Origin: JBEAOO01 sp041164825
GTDB lineage: Bacteria; Pseudomonadota; Gammaproteobacteria; Burkholderiales; Burkholderiaceae_C
Assembly: GCA_041164825.1 (NCBI GenBank)
Contig: JBEAOO010000098.1
Coordinates: 1-12,888, forward strand
Direction: 5' to 3'
DNA length: 12,888 nt
Shown here: positions 1 through 6,230 of the stretch, in pieces
Layout of the letters: every line of letters begins with the position of its first letter
How positions within the stretch are numbered: the stretch's first letter is position 1
The notes under the pieces: generated by a model
The model's input: only the letters and a program-made list of their open reading frames with translations
What the model was told of the DNA's origin: nothing
Databases searched by the model: none
Translations under genes and position numbers: made by a program

Positions 1-1928
1 TGGTCGGCGCGCTCGGTGCGCTCCATGTCGCGCAGCAGGCCGTTCATTTCTTCGATCGTCAATTGCCGGTTGGCGCGCACCGCGCCGTGGCAGGCCATGG
101 TGGCCAAAATCTCGTTGCGGGCGCGCTGCACCACGGCGCTGGCGTCGAACTGCGCCAGCTCGGCCAGCACGCTGCGCGCGAGCTCCACCACATCGCCACC
201 TTGCAGCGCGGCGGGCCGCGAGCGCACGGCCAGCACGGTGGCTGAGAGCGGCGACACGTCCAGGCCCAGCGTCATCAGTGTCTCGGCATGCGCCTCGGCC
301 GCAGCAATCTCGTGCGCGGTGGCGGAGAAGGTGGCCGGGATCAGCAGCGGCTGCGCCGGGATGGTGGTGTCGTTGCCCAGGCTGGCTTTGAGCTGCTCAT
401 AAACGATGCGTTCGTGCGCCGCGTGCATGTCCACCACCACCAGGCCGTGTTTGTTCTCGGCCAGCACATAAATGCCCGCCACTTGCGCCAGCGCGCGGCC
501 GAGCGGCCATTCTTCGTGCGTGTCGAGCGCAGTCTCACGCTGCGCGGCGCTGGCCAGCGCGGGCGGCAAGTGGGGTGAGCTGGCGGATGAGGCGCCGAGT
601 GCGCTGCCCGGTGCGGCGGCCGGCGCCACGGCGGTGTCACCCTCGGTCCAGGCCGATTTGACGGGCGTGCCGGTGCGCCAAGCGGGTGGTGCTTCTTGGG
701 CGTAGAGCACCTCCAACTGCTGCAGGCCCAGGCCGGCTTGCTGGGTGATGGGGCGCCACGGGGCGGGGGCCGGCGCGTCGTAGGCCCCGCGCTGGCTCGC
801 CGTCGATGGCGCAGCGCCCTGCGGCGGGTTCGCCATCGGCAGCTCAGGTTGCGTTGATGCCGCCGGCGCATCGGCCGCGCGCGTGCCGGCCAGCGCCGCT
901 TCCACCGCGCGTTTCACCCCTTGGTGCACCTCACGGCCTTCGCGAAAACGCACCTCGATCTTGGTCGGGTGCACGTTCACGTCCACGCGGTCGGGCGCGA
1001 TCTCGATGTAGAGCACAAAACACGGCTGGCGTGCGCCGTGCAGCACGTCTTCATAGGCCGAGCGGATGCCGTGGCTGATGAGTTTGTCGCGCACATAGCG
1101 GCCGTTCACGTACACATGCTGCTGGTCGGCGCGGCTGCGCGCGGCCTCGGGCGTGCCCGTTCGGCCGGTGATGCGCAGCACGCTCAGGTCGAGGTTGACC
1201 GGGCGGCTTTGGGCGATGAAGTCGTCGCCCATCACATCCTTGATGCGCTGATCGCGCGCGGCGGCATCGGCCAGCGGGTTCTCGGTGGCTGGCGTCAAGG
1301 CGGCGCGGCGCCACTGCTGCACCAACCGGCCCTCGTGCCACACCGCGAAGCCCACGTCGGGCCGGGCCAGCGCGTGGCGGCGCACGGCGTCCACACAGTG
1401 CGCCAGTTCGGTGGCTTCGCTTTTCAAAAACTTGCGGCGTGCCGGGGTGCTGAAAAACAGCTCGCGCACCTCCACGCTCGTGCCCACCGCGCGCGCGGCC
1501 GGGCTCAGCTCGCCCGAGCGGGCATCCAGCCGCTGCGCGTGGGGGGCGTCGCCGGTGCGGCTGGCCAGTGCCATCTCTGACACCGAGGCAATGGCGGCCA
1601 AGGCCTCGCCACGGAAGCCCATGGTCACCACGCTCTCCAGCTCGCCGAGCGAGCGGATTTTGCTGGTGGCGTGGCGGCGCAGCGCCAGTGGCAGCTCCTC
1701 GGCCGGGATGCCGCAGCCGTCGTCCTCGATCACGATGGCGCGGATGCCACCACCTTGCAGCTTCACCGCGATCTCGCTGGCGCCGGCGTCGAGCGCGTTG
1801 TCCACCAGCTCACGCACCACCGACGCCGGGCGCTCCACCACCTCGCCAGCGGCGATCTGGCTCACCAGTTCGTCGGGCAGTTCACGGATGGCGCGGCGCG
1901 GCGCGGCGGTCAACAAAGGAGCGTTCAT
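1..1928 (-). CDS. mutL: DNA mismatch repair protein MutL (3' end cut by window edge)
   Basis: MutL is the ATP-dependent matchmaker of mismatch repair, linking MutS to strand incision. The window holds 642 complete codons from the ATG at 1928; only the last few residues are off the left edge. Seen in the translation are the GHKL ATPase motifs: E40 and N44 in ELVDNALDAGA, D69 in DDGCGI, RHATSK at 85-90 and GFRGEAL at 104-110. A proline/alanine-rich linker follows. The C-terminal dimerisation domain carries DMHAAHERIVYE at 500-511, which fits the MutL endonuclease motif DQHA(X)2E(X)4E with Q replaced by M. It also has ACHGAVRANRQL near the end. By family knowledge this predicts a MutL that nicks DNA itself, unlike E. 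coli MutL, which relies on MutH. There is no Shine-Dalgarno sequence; a -10-like box lies 7 bp upstream. The gene is divergent from the DedA-family gene. Confidence 0.97.
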   Translation of the reverse strand, partial: MNAPLLTAAPRRAIRELPDELVSQIAAGEVVERPASVVRELVDNALDAGASEIAVKLQGGGIRAIVIEDDGCGIPAEELPLALRRHATSKIRSLGELESVVTMGFRGEALAAIASVSEMALASRTGDAPHAQRLDARSGELSPAARAVGTSVEVRELFFSTPARRKFLKSEATELAHCVDAVRRHALARPDVGFAVWHEGRLVQQWRRAALTPATENPLADAAARDQRIKDVMGDDFIAQSRPVNLDLSVLRITGRTGTPEAARSRADQQHVYVNGRYVRDKLISHGIRSAYEDVLHGARQPCFVLYIEIAPDRVDVNVHPTKIEVRFREGREVHQGVKRAVEAALAGTRAADAPAASTQPELPMANPPQGAAPSTASQRGAYDAPAPAPWRPITQQAGLGLQQLEVLYAQEAPPAWRTGTPVKSAWTEGDTAVAPAAAPGSALGASSASSPHLPPALASAAQRETALDTHEEWPLGRALAQVAGIYVLAENKHGLVVVDMHAAHERIVYEQLKASLGNDTTIPAQPLLIPATFSATAHEIAAAEAHAETLMTLGLDVSPLSATVLAVRSRPAALQGGDVVELARSVLAELAQFDASAVVQRARNEILATMACHGAVRANRQLTIEEMNGLLRDMERTERAD

Positions 1929-1935
1929 GGTGGTG

Positions 1936-1941
1936 ATTGTA
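1936..1941 (-). promoter_or_regulatory. -10 box for mutL, probable leaderless start
   Basis: TACAAT on the minus strand matches the sigma70 -10 consensus at 5 of 6 positions and ends 7 bp before the mutL ATG. Transcription would therefore begin at or within a base or two of the start codon. No good -35 element stands at 17 bp. No ribosome binding site lies between the box and the ATG, which fits a leaderless mRNA (inference). Confidence 0.5.
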
Positions 1942-1996
1942 GAAAGCACCACCCCCTGAAGCGGGCCCCCCTCAGCAATCCGTCATTCCGGGCCGG

Positions 1997-2002
1997 GATA
2001 AT
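1997..2002 (+). promoter_or_regulatory. -10 box for the dedA-family gene, probable leaderless start
   Basis: GATAAT matches TATAAT at 5 of 6 positions and ends 6 bp before the ATG at 2009. Initiation would fall at about the A of the start codon. There is no Shine-Dalgarno sequence. The -35 region is weak. The arrangement mirrors the mutL promoter on the other strand, about 55 bp away. Confidence 0.45.
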
Positions 2003-2008
2003 GCCGCC

Positions 2009-2656
2009 ATGGACTTTTTGCCCCAACTTCTCGATTTCATCCTGCACGTCGACGTGCACCTGGCCAACTTTGTGCAGGCCTATGGGCCTTGGGTGTATGC
2101 GCTGCTGTTTGCCATCATCTTTGTCGAAACTGGCGTGGTCGTGATGCCGTTTTTGCCCGGCGACTCGCTGCTGTTTGTGGTGGGTGCGCTGGCCGGCGTG
2201 GGCCTGCTGAACCTGCCGCTGGCGATCGTGGTGCTGCTGGCCGCGGCCATCCTGGGTGACCAGTGCAACTTCAGCATCGGCCGCTACTTCGGGCCCAAGG
2301 TGTTCCAGTGGGAAGACTCGCGCTTCTTCAATAAAAAGGCCTTCAATGCCGCCCACGCGTTTTATGAGCAGCGCGGCGGCGTGACCATCATTGCCGCGCG
2401 CTTCATGCCGTTTGTGCGCACCTTTGTGCCCTTTGTGGCCGGGGTGGCTGACATGACGCGCGCCAAGTTCACGCTCTTCAACGTGGCCGGCGCCGTGTTG
2501 TGGGTGTGCGGCGTCACGGTGGTGGGCTACCTGTTCGGCAATGTGCCTTGGGTCAAAACCCACCTCGACAAGATCATCTGGTCCATGATCCTGATTCCCG
2601 GCGTCATCGCGCTGTTCGGCGCCTGGAAAGCGCGCCGGCAATCTGCCAGTGCCTGA
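2009..2656 (+). CDS. DedA/VTT-family membrane protein
   Basis: 215 aa, a normal length for the DedA (SNARE-associated/VTT) family of inner-membrane proteins. Members are linked to proton-motive-force maintenance, envelope integrity and transport or scrambling of lipids such as undecaprenyl phosphate. Family hallmarks seen are the first re-entrant region IFVETGVVVMPFLPGDSLLF at 37-56, with E40 and the PGD at 50-52, and the second region ARFMPFVRTFVPFVAG at 130-145, with the conserved arginines R131 and R137. Hydrophobic membrane segments lie near 28-48, 55-82, 155-177 and 188-206. The C-terminus is short and basic (KARRQSASA). The start at 2009 is chosen because it gives the family N-terminus; the nearby ATG at 2001 is in another frame. 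A small phasin-like gene follows 39 bp downstream on the same strand. The substrate cannot be told from sequence. Confidence 0.93.
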   Translation: MDFLPQLLDFILHVDVHLANFVQAYGPWVYALLFAIIFVETGVVVMPFLPGDSLLFVVGALAGVGLLNLPLAIVVLLAAAILGDQCNFSIGRYFGPKVFQWEDSRFFNKKAFNAAHAFYEQRGGVTIIAARFMPFVRTFVPFVAGVADMTRAKFTLFNVAGAVLWVCGVTVVGYLFGNVPWVKTHLDKIIWSMILIPGVIALFGAWKARRQSASA

Positions 2657-2695
2657 CCCGACACCCGCCCGACTTTTCTCCTGAAAGCCCTGCCC

Positions 2696-3106
2696 ATGAA
2701 CGCTCAAAGCACCCGCCGCCGCACCCAACGTGTGGCCACCCAAACGGCGGAGCTGGCGATGGCAGTGCCGCAGGTGGTGGCCATGCGCCTCACGCAAATG
2801 GCCCTCGCCGGCCCGAAGCCGAGCGCCGCCGACCTGCGTGAATTTCACCTGATGACCTCCGAGAAAACCGCCGCCGCGGTGGAGAGCTGGACCGCCATGG
2901 GCCTGCAGATGTGGCGTGCGCAGCAGGAGCTGATGCTCAGCTGCTGGCGCCCCTGGAACCCGTTTCAGCCGGGCGTGTCGTCGGTGCGCGCCCTGCAGCA
3001 CTCCGCCAACGCGATGCACTCGGCCACGATGGGTGTGCTCGGCGAAGGCCTGGAGCCGGTGCGCCGCCGCGCCGTGGCCAACGCCAAGCGGCTGACCGGG
3101 CGCTGA
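2696..3106 (+). CDS. Phasin-like polyhydroxyalkanoate granule-associated protein
   Basis: 136 aa, soluble, with no signal peptide or membrane segment. After a basic N-terminus (STRRRTQR at 5-12) there is an amphipathic helical stretch, PQVVAMRLTQMALAGPKPS at 25-43. Next comes EFHLMTSEKTAAAVESW at 49-65, then a tryptophan- and glutamine-rich helix to about 84. The C-terminus is basic (PVRRRAVANAKRLTGR). The pattern resembles short proteins in Comamonadaceae annotated as polyhydroxyalkanoate granule-associated phasins, which coat storage granules. This is recognition of style rather than of a catalytic motif, so a neutral reading is 'small helical protein of the phasin type'. It lies 39 bp after the dedA-family gene with only a weak GAAAG-like ribosome site, so co-transcription is likely. 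Its stop codon sits in the loop of a perfect 6-bp hairpin. Confidence 0.6.
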   Translation: MNAQSTRRRTQRVATQTAELAMAVPQVVAMRLTQMALAGPKPSAADLREFHLMTSEKTAAAVESWTAMGLQMWRAQQELMLSCWRPWNPFQPGVSSVRALQHSANAMHSATMGVLGEGLEPVRRRAVANAKRLTGR

Positions 3107-3197
3107 GCGCCCAGCCGGCACGCTGGCGTGTCAGCGCCGGTCACCGGCACGGGCCTGGGCCTGGGCCTGGGCCTGAAGCCGACTGCCGTCAAACGGC
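3098..3197. terminator. Cluster of GC-rich hairpins after the phasin-like gene
   Basis: Four candidate hairpins follow one another. A 6-bp stem GGGCGC/GCGCCC (3098-3103 and 3107-3112) has the TGA stop as its loop. A bulged stem pairs 3115-3125 with 3132-3140. GCCGG/CCGGC spans 3136-3148 with a 3-nt loop. GCCGT/ACGGC spans 3185-3197 with a CAA loop and is followed by TTCTCGTT. The second and third share bases, so they would be alternatives. No long U-tract is present, so efficient intrinsic termination is uncertain. The place, between convergent genes, is right for a terminator. Confidence 0.4.
3151..3174. repeat. Tandem hexamer (GGGCCT) x 4
   Basis: Four perfect head-to-tail copies of GGGCCT lie in the intergenic zone after the phasin-like gene. 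They overlap no gene I accept. Copy number of such a hexamer can vary by replication slippage. Confidence 0.85.
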
Positions 3198-3200
3198 TTC

Positions 3201-3235
3201 TCGTTCGGCGATCGGCGCGAGGGCGGTGATGGGCC
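3201..3235 (+). repeat. 35-bp dispersed repeat, copy 1
   Basis: This stretch matches 6847-6881 in the same orientation at 31 of 35 positions by eye, with the shared core GGCGCGAGGGCGG. Both copies are intergenic and downstream of a plus-strand gene. No transposase is near. It may be a dispersed intergenic repeat family of this genome (inference from two copies only). Confidence 0.7.
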
Positions 3236-3320
3236 GAGCCGATTTGCTGCGTGTCCCCCGGGCCCGCTGCGCGTGCCCTCCTCCTTAACCTCCGCAATTC
3301 GGCCCGGCCCATCACCGCCC
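3221..3320. repeat. Long-range inverted repeat in the intergenic zone
   Basis: GGGCGGTGATGGGCCG at 3221-3236 is the exact reverse complement of 3305-3320. With one mismatch the arms extend to 3221-3242 and 3299-3320, leaving a loop of about 56 nt. The left arm overlaps copy 1 of the dispersed repeat, so this may be two repeat copies facing each other. The rest of 3107-3467 holds no gene I can support. A minus-strand open frame runs through it but lacks support. Confidence 0.75.
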
Positions 3321-3467
3321 CAACAAGCACCGCGGCGTTCGTCGACTTGGCGTGCCACAGCTTCTGCAGGAAGTTCGGCAACGGGCCAAGAACCGACCCT
3401 CCGTGCCGCAGAGAACTTGCCCATTTGCAACGCCAACCGGCAGGCGCAGCAGCCCTGAGCGCCAGTC

Positions 3468-4262
3468 TCACAACATCTTCTGAATCAGCGCCCCTGAGAA
3501 CAGCACCGGCCCGGTGGGCCCGCCCGCGCTCGGTACCCCGCCTTGCGGCTCCAGGCTGATGGCCAGGGCCGGCACCTGCTGCACATCGCCTTCGGCGGCG
3601 GTGAGTTGCAGCAGCTTGTCGCGGCCCAGCACGCCCAGTGAGCGCGGTGCCTGGCCGGGCGGCAGTGCCCACAACTGCAGCGAGCGGTCGCCCGCTTCTT
3701 GGTAGCCGCCCACACGCTGCAGCACCAGGCGCTTGTTCTTCGGGTCAAACGTCACCAGCATCGACGGCGCGGCCTGGCCATCGGCCAGCACCGCCACGTA
3801 GCTGATCTGCGGCGTGTTTTGCAATTGCTGCTGCACGCTGGCCAGCTGCGTGCCCAGTTGCGCGCGCTGCGTCTGGCTGCTGAGCAGGCCCACACCCAAC
3901 ACCACGGTGGCCAGCGCGCCCGCTGCGCTCAGGCCGCGCCAGAGGCCCAGCCGGTGCAGCCAGCCGGTGGGCGGCGTCGGGGCCAAGCGCGGCGTGTGGC
4001 GCGCGGCGGCCATGGCGTCGGCTTCGGCCTCGGCATCGAGCAGGTTGTCGATGCGTGTCCACACCGTGGGGCCGGGCGGCACGGCGGGCTGCAGCTCGTT
4101 CAGGCTGGCCAGGCGCGACTGCCACAGCAGCGCGGCCGCGCGCAGGCTGGGGTGCTCGCGCGCCAGGGTCTCGAAACGGCGGCGCGCGCCACCGCGCAGC
4201 GTGCCCAGCGCGTGGCTGCTGGCCAGGTGGTCAACGAGTTCGGGATGGTTCCAGATGTTCAT
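3468..4262 (-). CDS. RskA-type anti-sigma factor
   Basis: 264 aa single-pass membrane protein. The N-terminal part (about 1-75) is helical and cytoplasmic and would hold the sigma factor; no HxxxCxxC zinc motif is seen there. One membrane helix lies near 109-127 (LSAAGALATVVLGVGLL). It is followed by a coiled-coil-like stretch (QRAQLGTQLASVQQQLQ) and a periplasmic RskA domain. That domain's signatures are SLQLWALPPGQAPRSLGVL at 194-212 and ALAISLEPQGGVPSAGGPTG at 232-251. By family knowledge such proteins keep an ECF sigma factor inactive until a signal triggers their proteolysis. The gene starts 17 bp after the sigma stop with a strong GGGAGGAG ribosome site (4275-4268), so the two form one operon. 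It converges on the phasin-like gene. Confidence 0.9.
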   Translation of the reverse strand: MNIWNHPELVDHLASSHALGTLRGGARRRFETLAREHPSLRAAALLWQSRLASLNELQPAVPPGPTVWTRIDNLLDAEAEADAMAAARHTPRLAPTPPTGWLHRLGLWRGLSAAGALATVVLGVGLLSSQTQRAQLGTQLASVQQQLQNTPQISYVAVLADGQAAPSMLVTFDPKNKRLVLQRVGGYQEAGDRSLQLWALPPGQAPRSLGVLGRDKLLQLTAAEGDVQQVPALAISLEPQGGVPSAGGPTGPVLFSGALIQKML

Positions 4263-4279
4263 GGTCGCTCCTCCCGGGG

Positions 4280-4930
4280 TCAGGCGTAGCGCGCCATGCA
4301 GGTGCGCAGTTGATCAAGCCCGCGGCGGATCCAGGTTTTGACGGTGCCCAGCGGCAATTGCAATTGCTGCGCCAGCTCGCTGTGGCTGAGGTCGCGCAGG
4401 TACGACAAGCTCACCACCTGGCGCTGCTGGTGCGCCAGCTGGCCCAGGCACTGGTGCAGCGCCCAAGCTTGCTCGCTGGCGTCGGTGGTGTCCATGGGGT
4501 TGGGGCTGTCGCCGGCCAGGGTGTCGGCCAGCGCTTCATCGAGTTCTTGCGTCTGCTGCGTGCGCTCGCTGCCGCGGCGGCGCAGCGCATCGAGCCCGCG
4601 GCTGCGCACGATCAGCCCCAGCCACGCCATGGGCGGGCTGAGGCTGGCGCGGTAGTCACCCGCGTTGCGCCAGATCGCCAAAAAGGCCTCTTGCAGCACG
4701 TCTTCGGCCGCGTCGGCCCGGCCCACCACGCGCAGCGCCAGGCCATAGAGCTTGCCGGCGCAGCGCTGGTAGAGCGTGTGCAGGGCCTGGCGGTCGCGCG
4801 AGGCCACGCGGTCGAGCAGCGCGATCAGCTCGGCGTCGGGGGTGTCGCCGCTGAGGGCGGGGTGGGCGGCGGTGCGGGGCATCGCTGCATTGTGCGGTGC
4901 CGGGCTCACCAGGCGAAGCAGTGCGGTCAT
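4280..4930 (-). CDS. ECF RNA polymerase sigma factor, RskA-partnered
   Basis: 216 aa from the ATG at 4930. Sigma region 2 spans about 43-113, with the -10-recognition stretch DAAEDVLQEAFLAIWRN at 73-89. Region 4 spans about 155-212, with the helix-turn-helix SHSELAQQLQLPLGTVKTWI at 182-201. There is no sigma region 3, as expected for ECF factors. The start is placed at 4930 because AAGGA lies 7 bp upstream; an internal Met17 (ATG at 4882) has less support, and a longer in-frame opening to 5014 adds a non-family sequence. The partner anti-sigma gene follows directly, the arrangement known for SigK/RskA (ECF19-like) pairs. The likely regulon includes its own operon and the divergent exported proteins at 5120-6809 (inference). 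Confidence 0.93.
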   Translation of the reverse strand: MTALLRLVSPAPHNAAMPRTAAHPALSGDTPDAELIALLDRVASRDRQALHTLYQRCAGKLYGLALRVVGRADAAEDVLQEAFLAIWRNAGDYRASLSPPMAWLGLIVRSRGLDALRRRGSERTQQTQELDEALADTLAGDSPNPMDTTDASEQAWALHQCLGQLAHQQRQVVSLSYLRDLSHSELAQQLQLPLGTVKTWIRRGLDQLRTCMARYA

Positions 4931-4937
4931 GGGGCGG

Positions 4938-4942
4938 TCCTT
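4938..4942 (-). promoter_or_regulatory. Ribosome binding site fixing the sigma factor start
   Basis: AAGGA on the minus strand with a 7-nt spacer to the ATG at 4930. It decides in favour of this start over ATG 4882 and over the longer opening to 5014. Confidence 0.6.
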
Positions 4943-5026
4943 GGGGCGTGCATGCCCTGGGTACGCGGGGGCGAGGGGTTTGGATGTGCGGGCCACCACA
5001 AAACCCGACAACACGCAGGGCTTTGT

Positions 5027-5057
5027 TGAATCCAGCGCGGCGGCGGCTGCGTATTCA
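5027..5057. promoter_or_regulatory. Inverted TGAATNC elements between the divergent sigma and ferritin-like genes
   Basis: TGAATCC at 5027-5033 on the plus strand faces TGAATAC on the minus strand (GTATTCA at 5051-5057), exactly 17 bp apart. The pair lies in the 189-bp divergent gap at 4931-5119. It could be two promoter elements pointing opposite ways or the two half-sites of an operator. No motif of a named sigma group is clearly met, so the role is inference. Confidence 0.35.
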
Positions 5058-5080
5058 GGGTGTCGACGCCGTCAACCCTG
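5056..5080. repeat. CAGGGT/ACCCTG inverted repeat upstream of the ferritin-like gene
   Basis: Perfect 6-bp arms (5056-5061 and 5075-5080) flank a 13-nt centre, about 40 bp before the ribosome site of the ferritin-like gene. It may be an operator or a leader hairpin. Confidence 0.4.
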
Positions 5081-5119
5081 ACGCGACGCCACCCACCCCA
5101 ACCCGCCGAGGAACACACC

Positions 5120-5713
5120 ATGAGCACCCACAACGTCTCCCACACCGCCCGCCTCGTCCCCAGCCGCCGCGGCTTCATGGGCCAATCGGCCGGCCTCTCG
5201 GCCGTGGCCGTGGCCCTGCTGGCCGGCAAAGACAGCCTGGCCCAGGGCATGAGCGGCGACATGAGCAAAGACGTGAGCATCCTCAACGTGGCGCTTGGCC
5301 TGGAGCACGAGGCCATCAACGCCTACCAACTGGGCGCCGGCAGCGGCCTGCTGCAAAAGCCGGTGCTCGATGTGGCCGTGGCCTTCCAGGGCCACCACAA
5401 GGCGCACCGCGATGCACTCATCGCCACCATCCAAAAGCTCGGCGGCACGCCCGTGGCCGAGAAGATGTTGACCGACTACGCCAAGGCGCTCAAGGCCGAC
5501 ACGCTGCGCAACCAGGCCGATGTGCTCGACCTGGCCGCGCGGCTGGAGCTGGGTGCCACCAACGCCTACCTGGGCGTGATCCCGGCCTTGGGCAACAAAG
5601 ACCTGGCGAAGGTGGCGGCGCGCTTGGCGGCCGATGAAACCATGCACTACACCGTGCTGACGCAGGCGCTGGGCCGGCCGCTGCCGGCGGGTGCCTTGTT
5701 CTTCGGCGCATAA
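5120..5713 (+). CDS. Tat-exported ferritin-like domain protein
   Basis: 197 aa. A twin-arginine signal is visible (SRRGFM at 15-20, then a hydrophobic stretch to about 35 and cleavage near AQG at 41-43), so export in folded form is expected. The mature part is a four-helix ferritin-like domain of the Ferritin_2 type. Likely metal ligands are LEHEA at 61-65, HHKAH at 92-96, E143 in ARLELGATNAY and DETMH at 172-176, one cluster per helix. Family members bind iron or a di-metal centre outside the cytoplasm; their reaction is mostly unknown. The ribosome site GAGGAA (5108-5113) sits 6 nt before the ATG and fixes the start. The gene is divergent from the ECF sigma gene. A cytochrome c gene follows 15 bp downstream, so they are probably co-transcribed. 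Roles in iron handling or peroxide defence are inference. Confidence 0.88.
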   Translation: MSTHNVSHTARLVPSRRGFMGQSAGLSAVAVALLAGKDSLAQGMSGDMSKDVSILNVALGLEHEAINAYQLGAGSGLLQKPVLDVAVAFQGHHKAHRDALIATIQKLGGTPVAEKMLTDYAKALKADTLRNQADVLDLAARLELGATNAYLGVIPALGNKDLAKVAARLAADETMHYTVLTQALGRPLPAGALFFGA

Positions 5714-5728
5714 CGGGCCCGACCCGCT

Positions 5729-6172
5729 GTGCCCGCCGCCGCCGCCCGCGCCCTGGCCCTGCTGCTGTGGGCTACCACGCTGATGCTGCCGACCCCCGCC
5801 ACGGCCGAGTCGCCTGCGCCTGATCTGACCGCTGCTTCAGCAGCGGCTCAGGTGCAGCGCGGCCAGGTCATCGTGGCCAGCGTCTGCGTGGCCTGCCACA
5901 GCCTGGACGACCACCGCACCGGCCCCGCCTTGCGCGGTGTGCTGGGGCGTGTGGCCGGCACGGCGGCGGGCTTTGAGGGCTACTCGCCCGCTTTGCGCAG
6001 CAGCGGCGCCAGCGGCCAGCGCTGGACGGCCGCCCGCCTGCGCGCCTGGCTCACCGACCCCGAAGCCCTCGTGCCCGGCCAGGCCATGGGCTTTTCACTC
6101 AGCGAGGCCAGCGACCGCGACGCGGTGTTGGCCTACCTCGCCAGCCTCAGTCCGCCCCATGCCGGGCGCTGA
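5729..6172 (+). CDS. Small secreted c-type cytochrome
   Basis: 147 aa from a GTG start. A signal peptide is clear (ARALALLLWATTLMLPTPATA, residues 6-26, cleavage near 26/27). The haem-binding motif is CVACH at 53-57 within ASVCVACHSLDDHRTGPALRGVLGR, and the probable distal ligand is M120 in PGQAMGF, typical of class I (mitochondrial-type) cytochromes. It would carry one electron in the periplasm. GTG is preferred because the next ATG, at 5781, would cut the signal peptide; no strong ribosome site precedes it. It is in the same reading frame as the preceding ferritin-like gene, parted by one TAA and five codons. The electron donor and acceptor are unknown; the ferritin-like protein and the DUF3455 lipoprotein are the local candidates for partners. 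Confidence 0.92.
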   Translation: MPAAAARALALLLWATTLMLPTPATAESPAPDLTAASAAAQVQRGQVIVASVCVACHSLDDHRTGPALRGVLGRVAGTAAGFEGYSPALRSSGASGQRWTAARLRAWLTDPEALVPGQAMGFSLSEASDRDAVLAYLASLSPPHAGR

Positions 6173-6230
6173 GTGGCTGTTCTCGACCCGCGTTTTTCGT
6201 TCACCTTCAGTTCAACAGGAGCTATCCACC

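Noticed and set aside
1925..3121. 398-codon open frame on the minus strand across the dedA-family and phasin-like genes
   Set aside because: It is antisense to two well-supported genes, has a His/Gly/Arg-rich low-complexity translation and no family motifs. Long antisense frames are common at this GC content.
2965..3672. 235-codon minus-strand open frame and a 101-codon frame (3131-3436) through the 3107-3467 gap
   Set aside because: They overlap the anti-sigma gene in another frame or are made largely of the GGGCCT repeat and the inverted repeat. No ribosome site or recognisable domain was seen. A short remnant gene cannot be fully excluded.
4931..5014. N-terminal extension of the sigma factor to 5014
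   Set aside because: The added residues do not look like a sigma N-terminus, and a good ribosome site supports the ATG at 4930.
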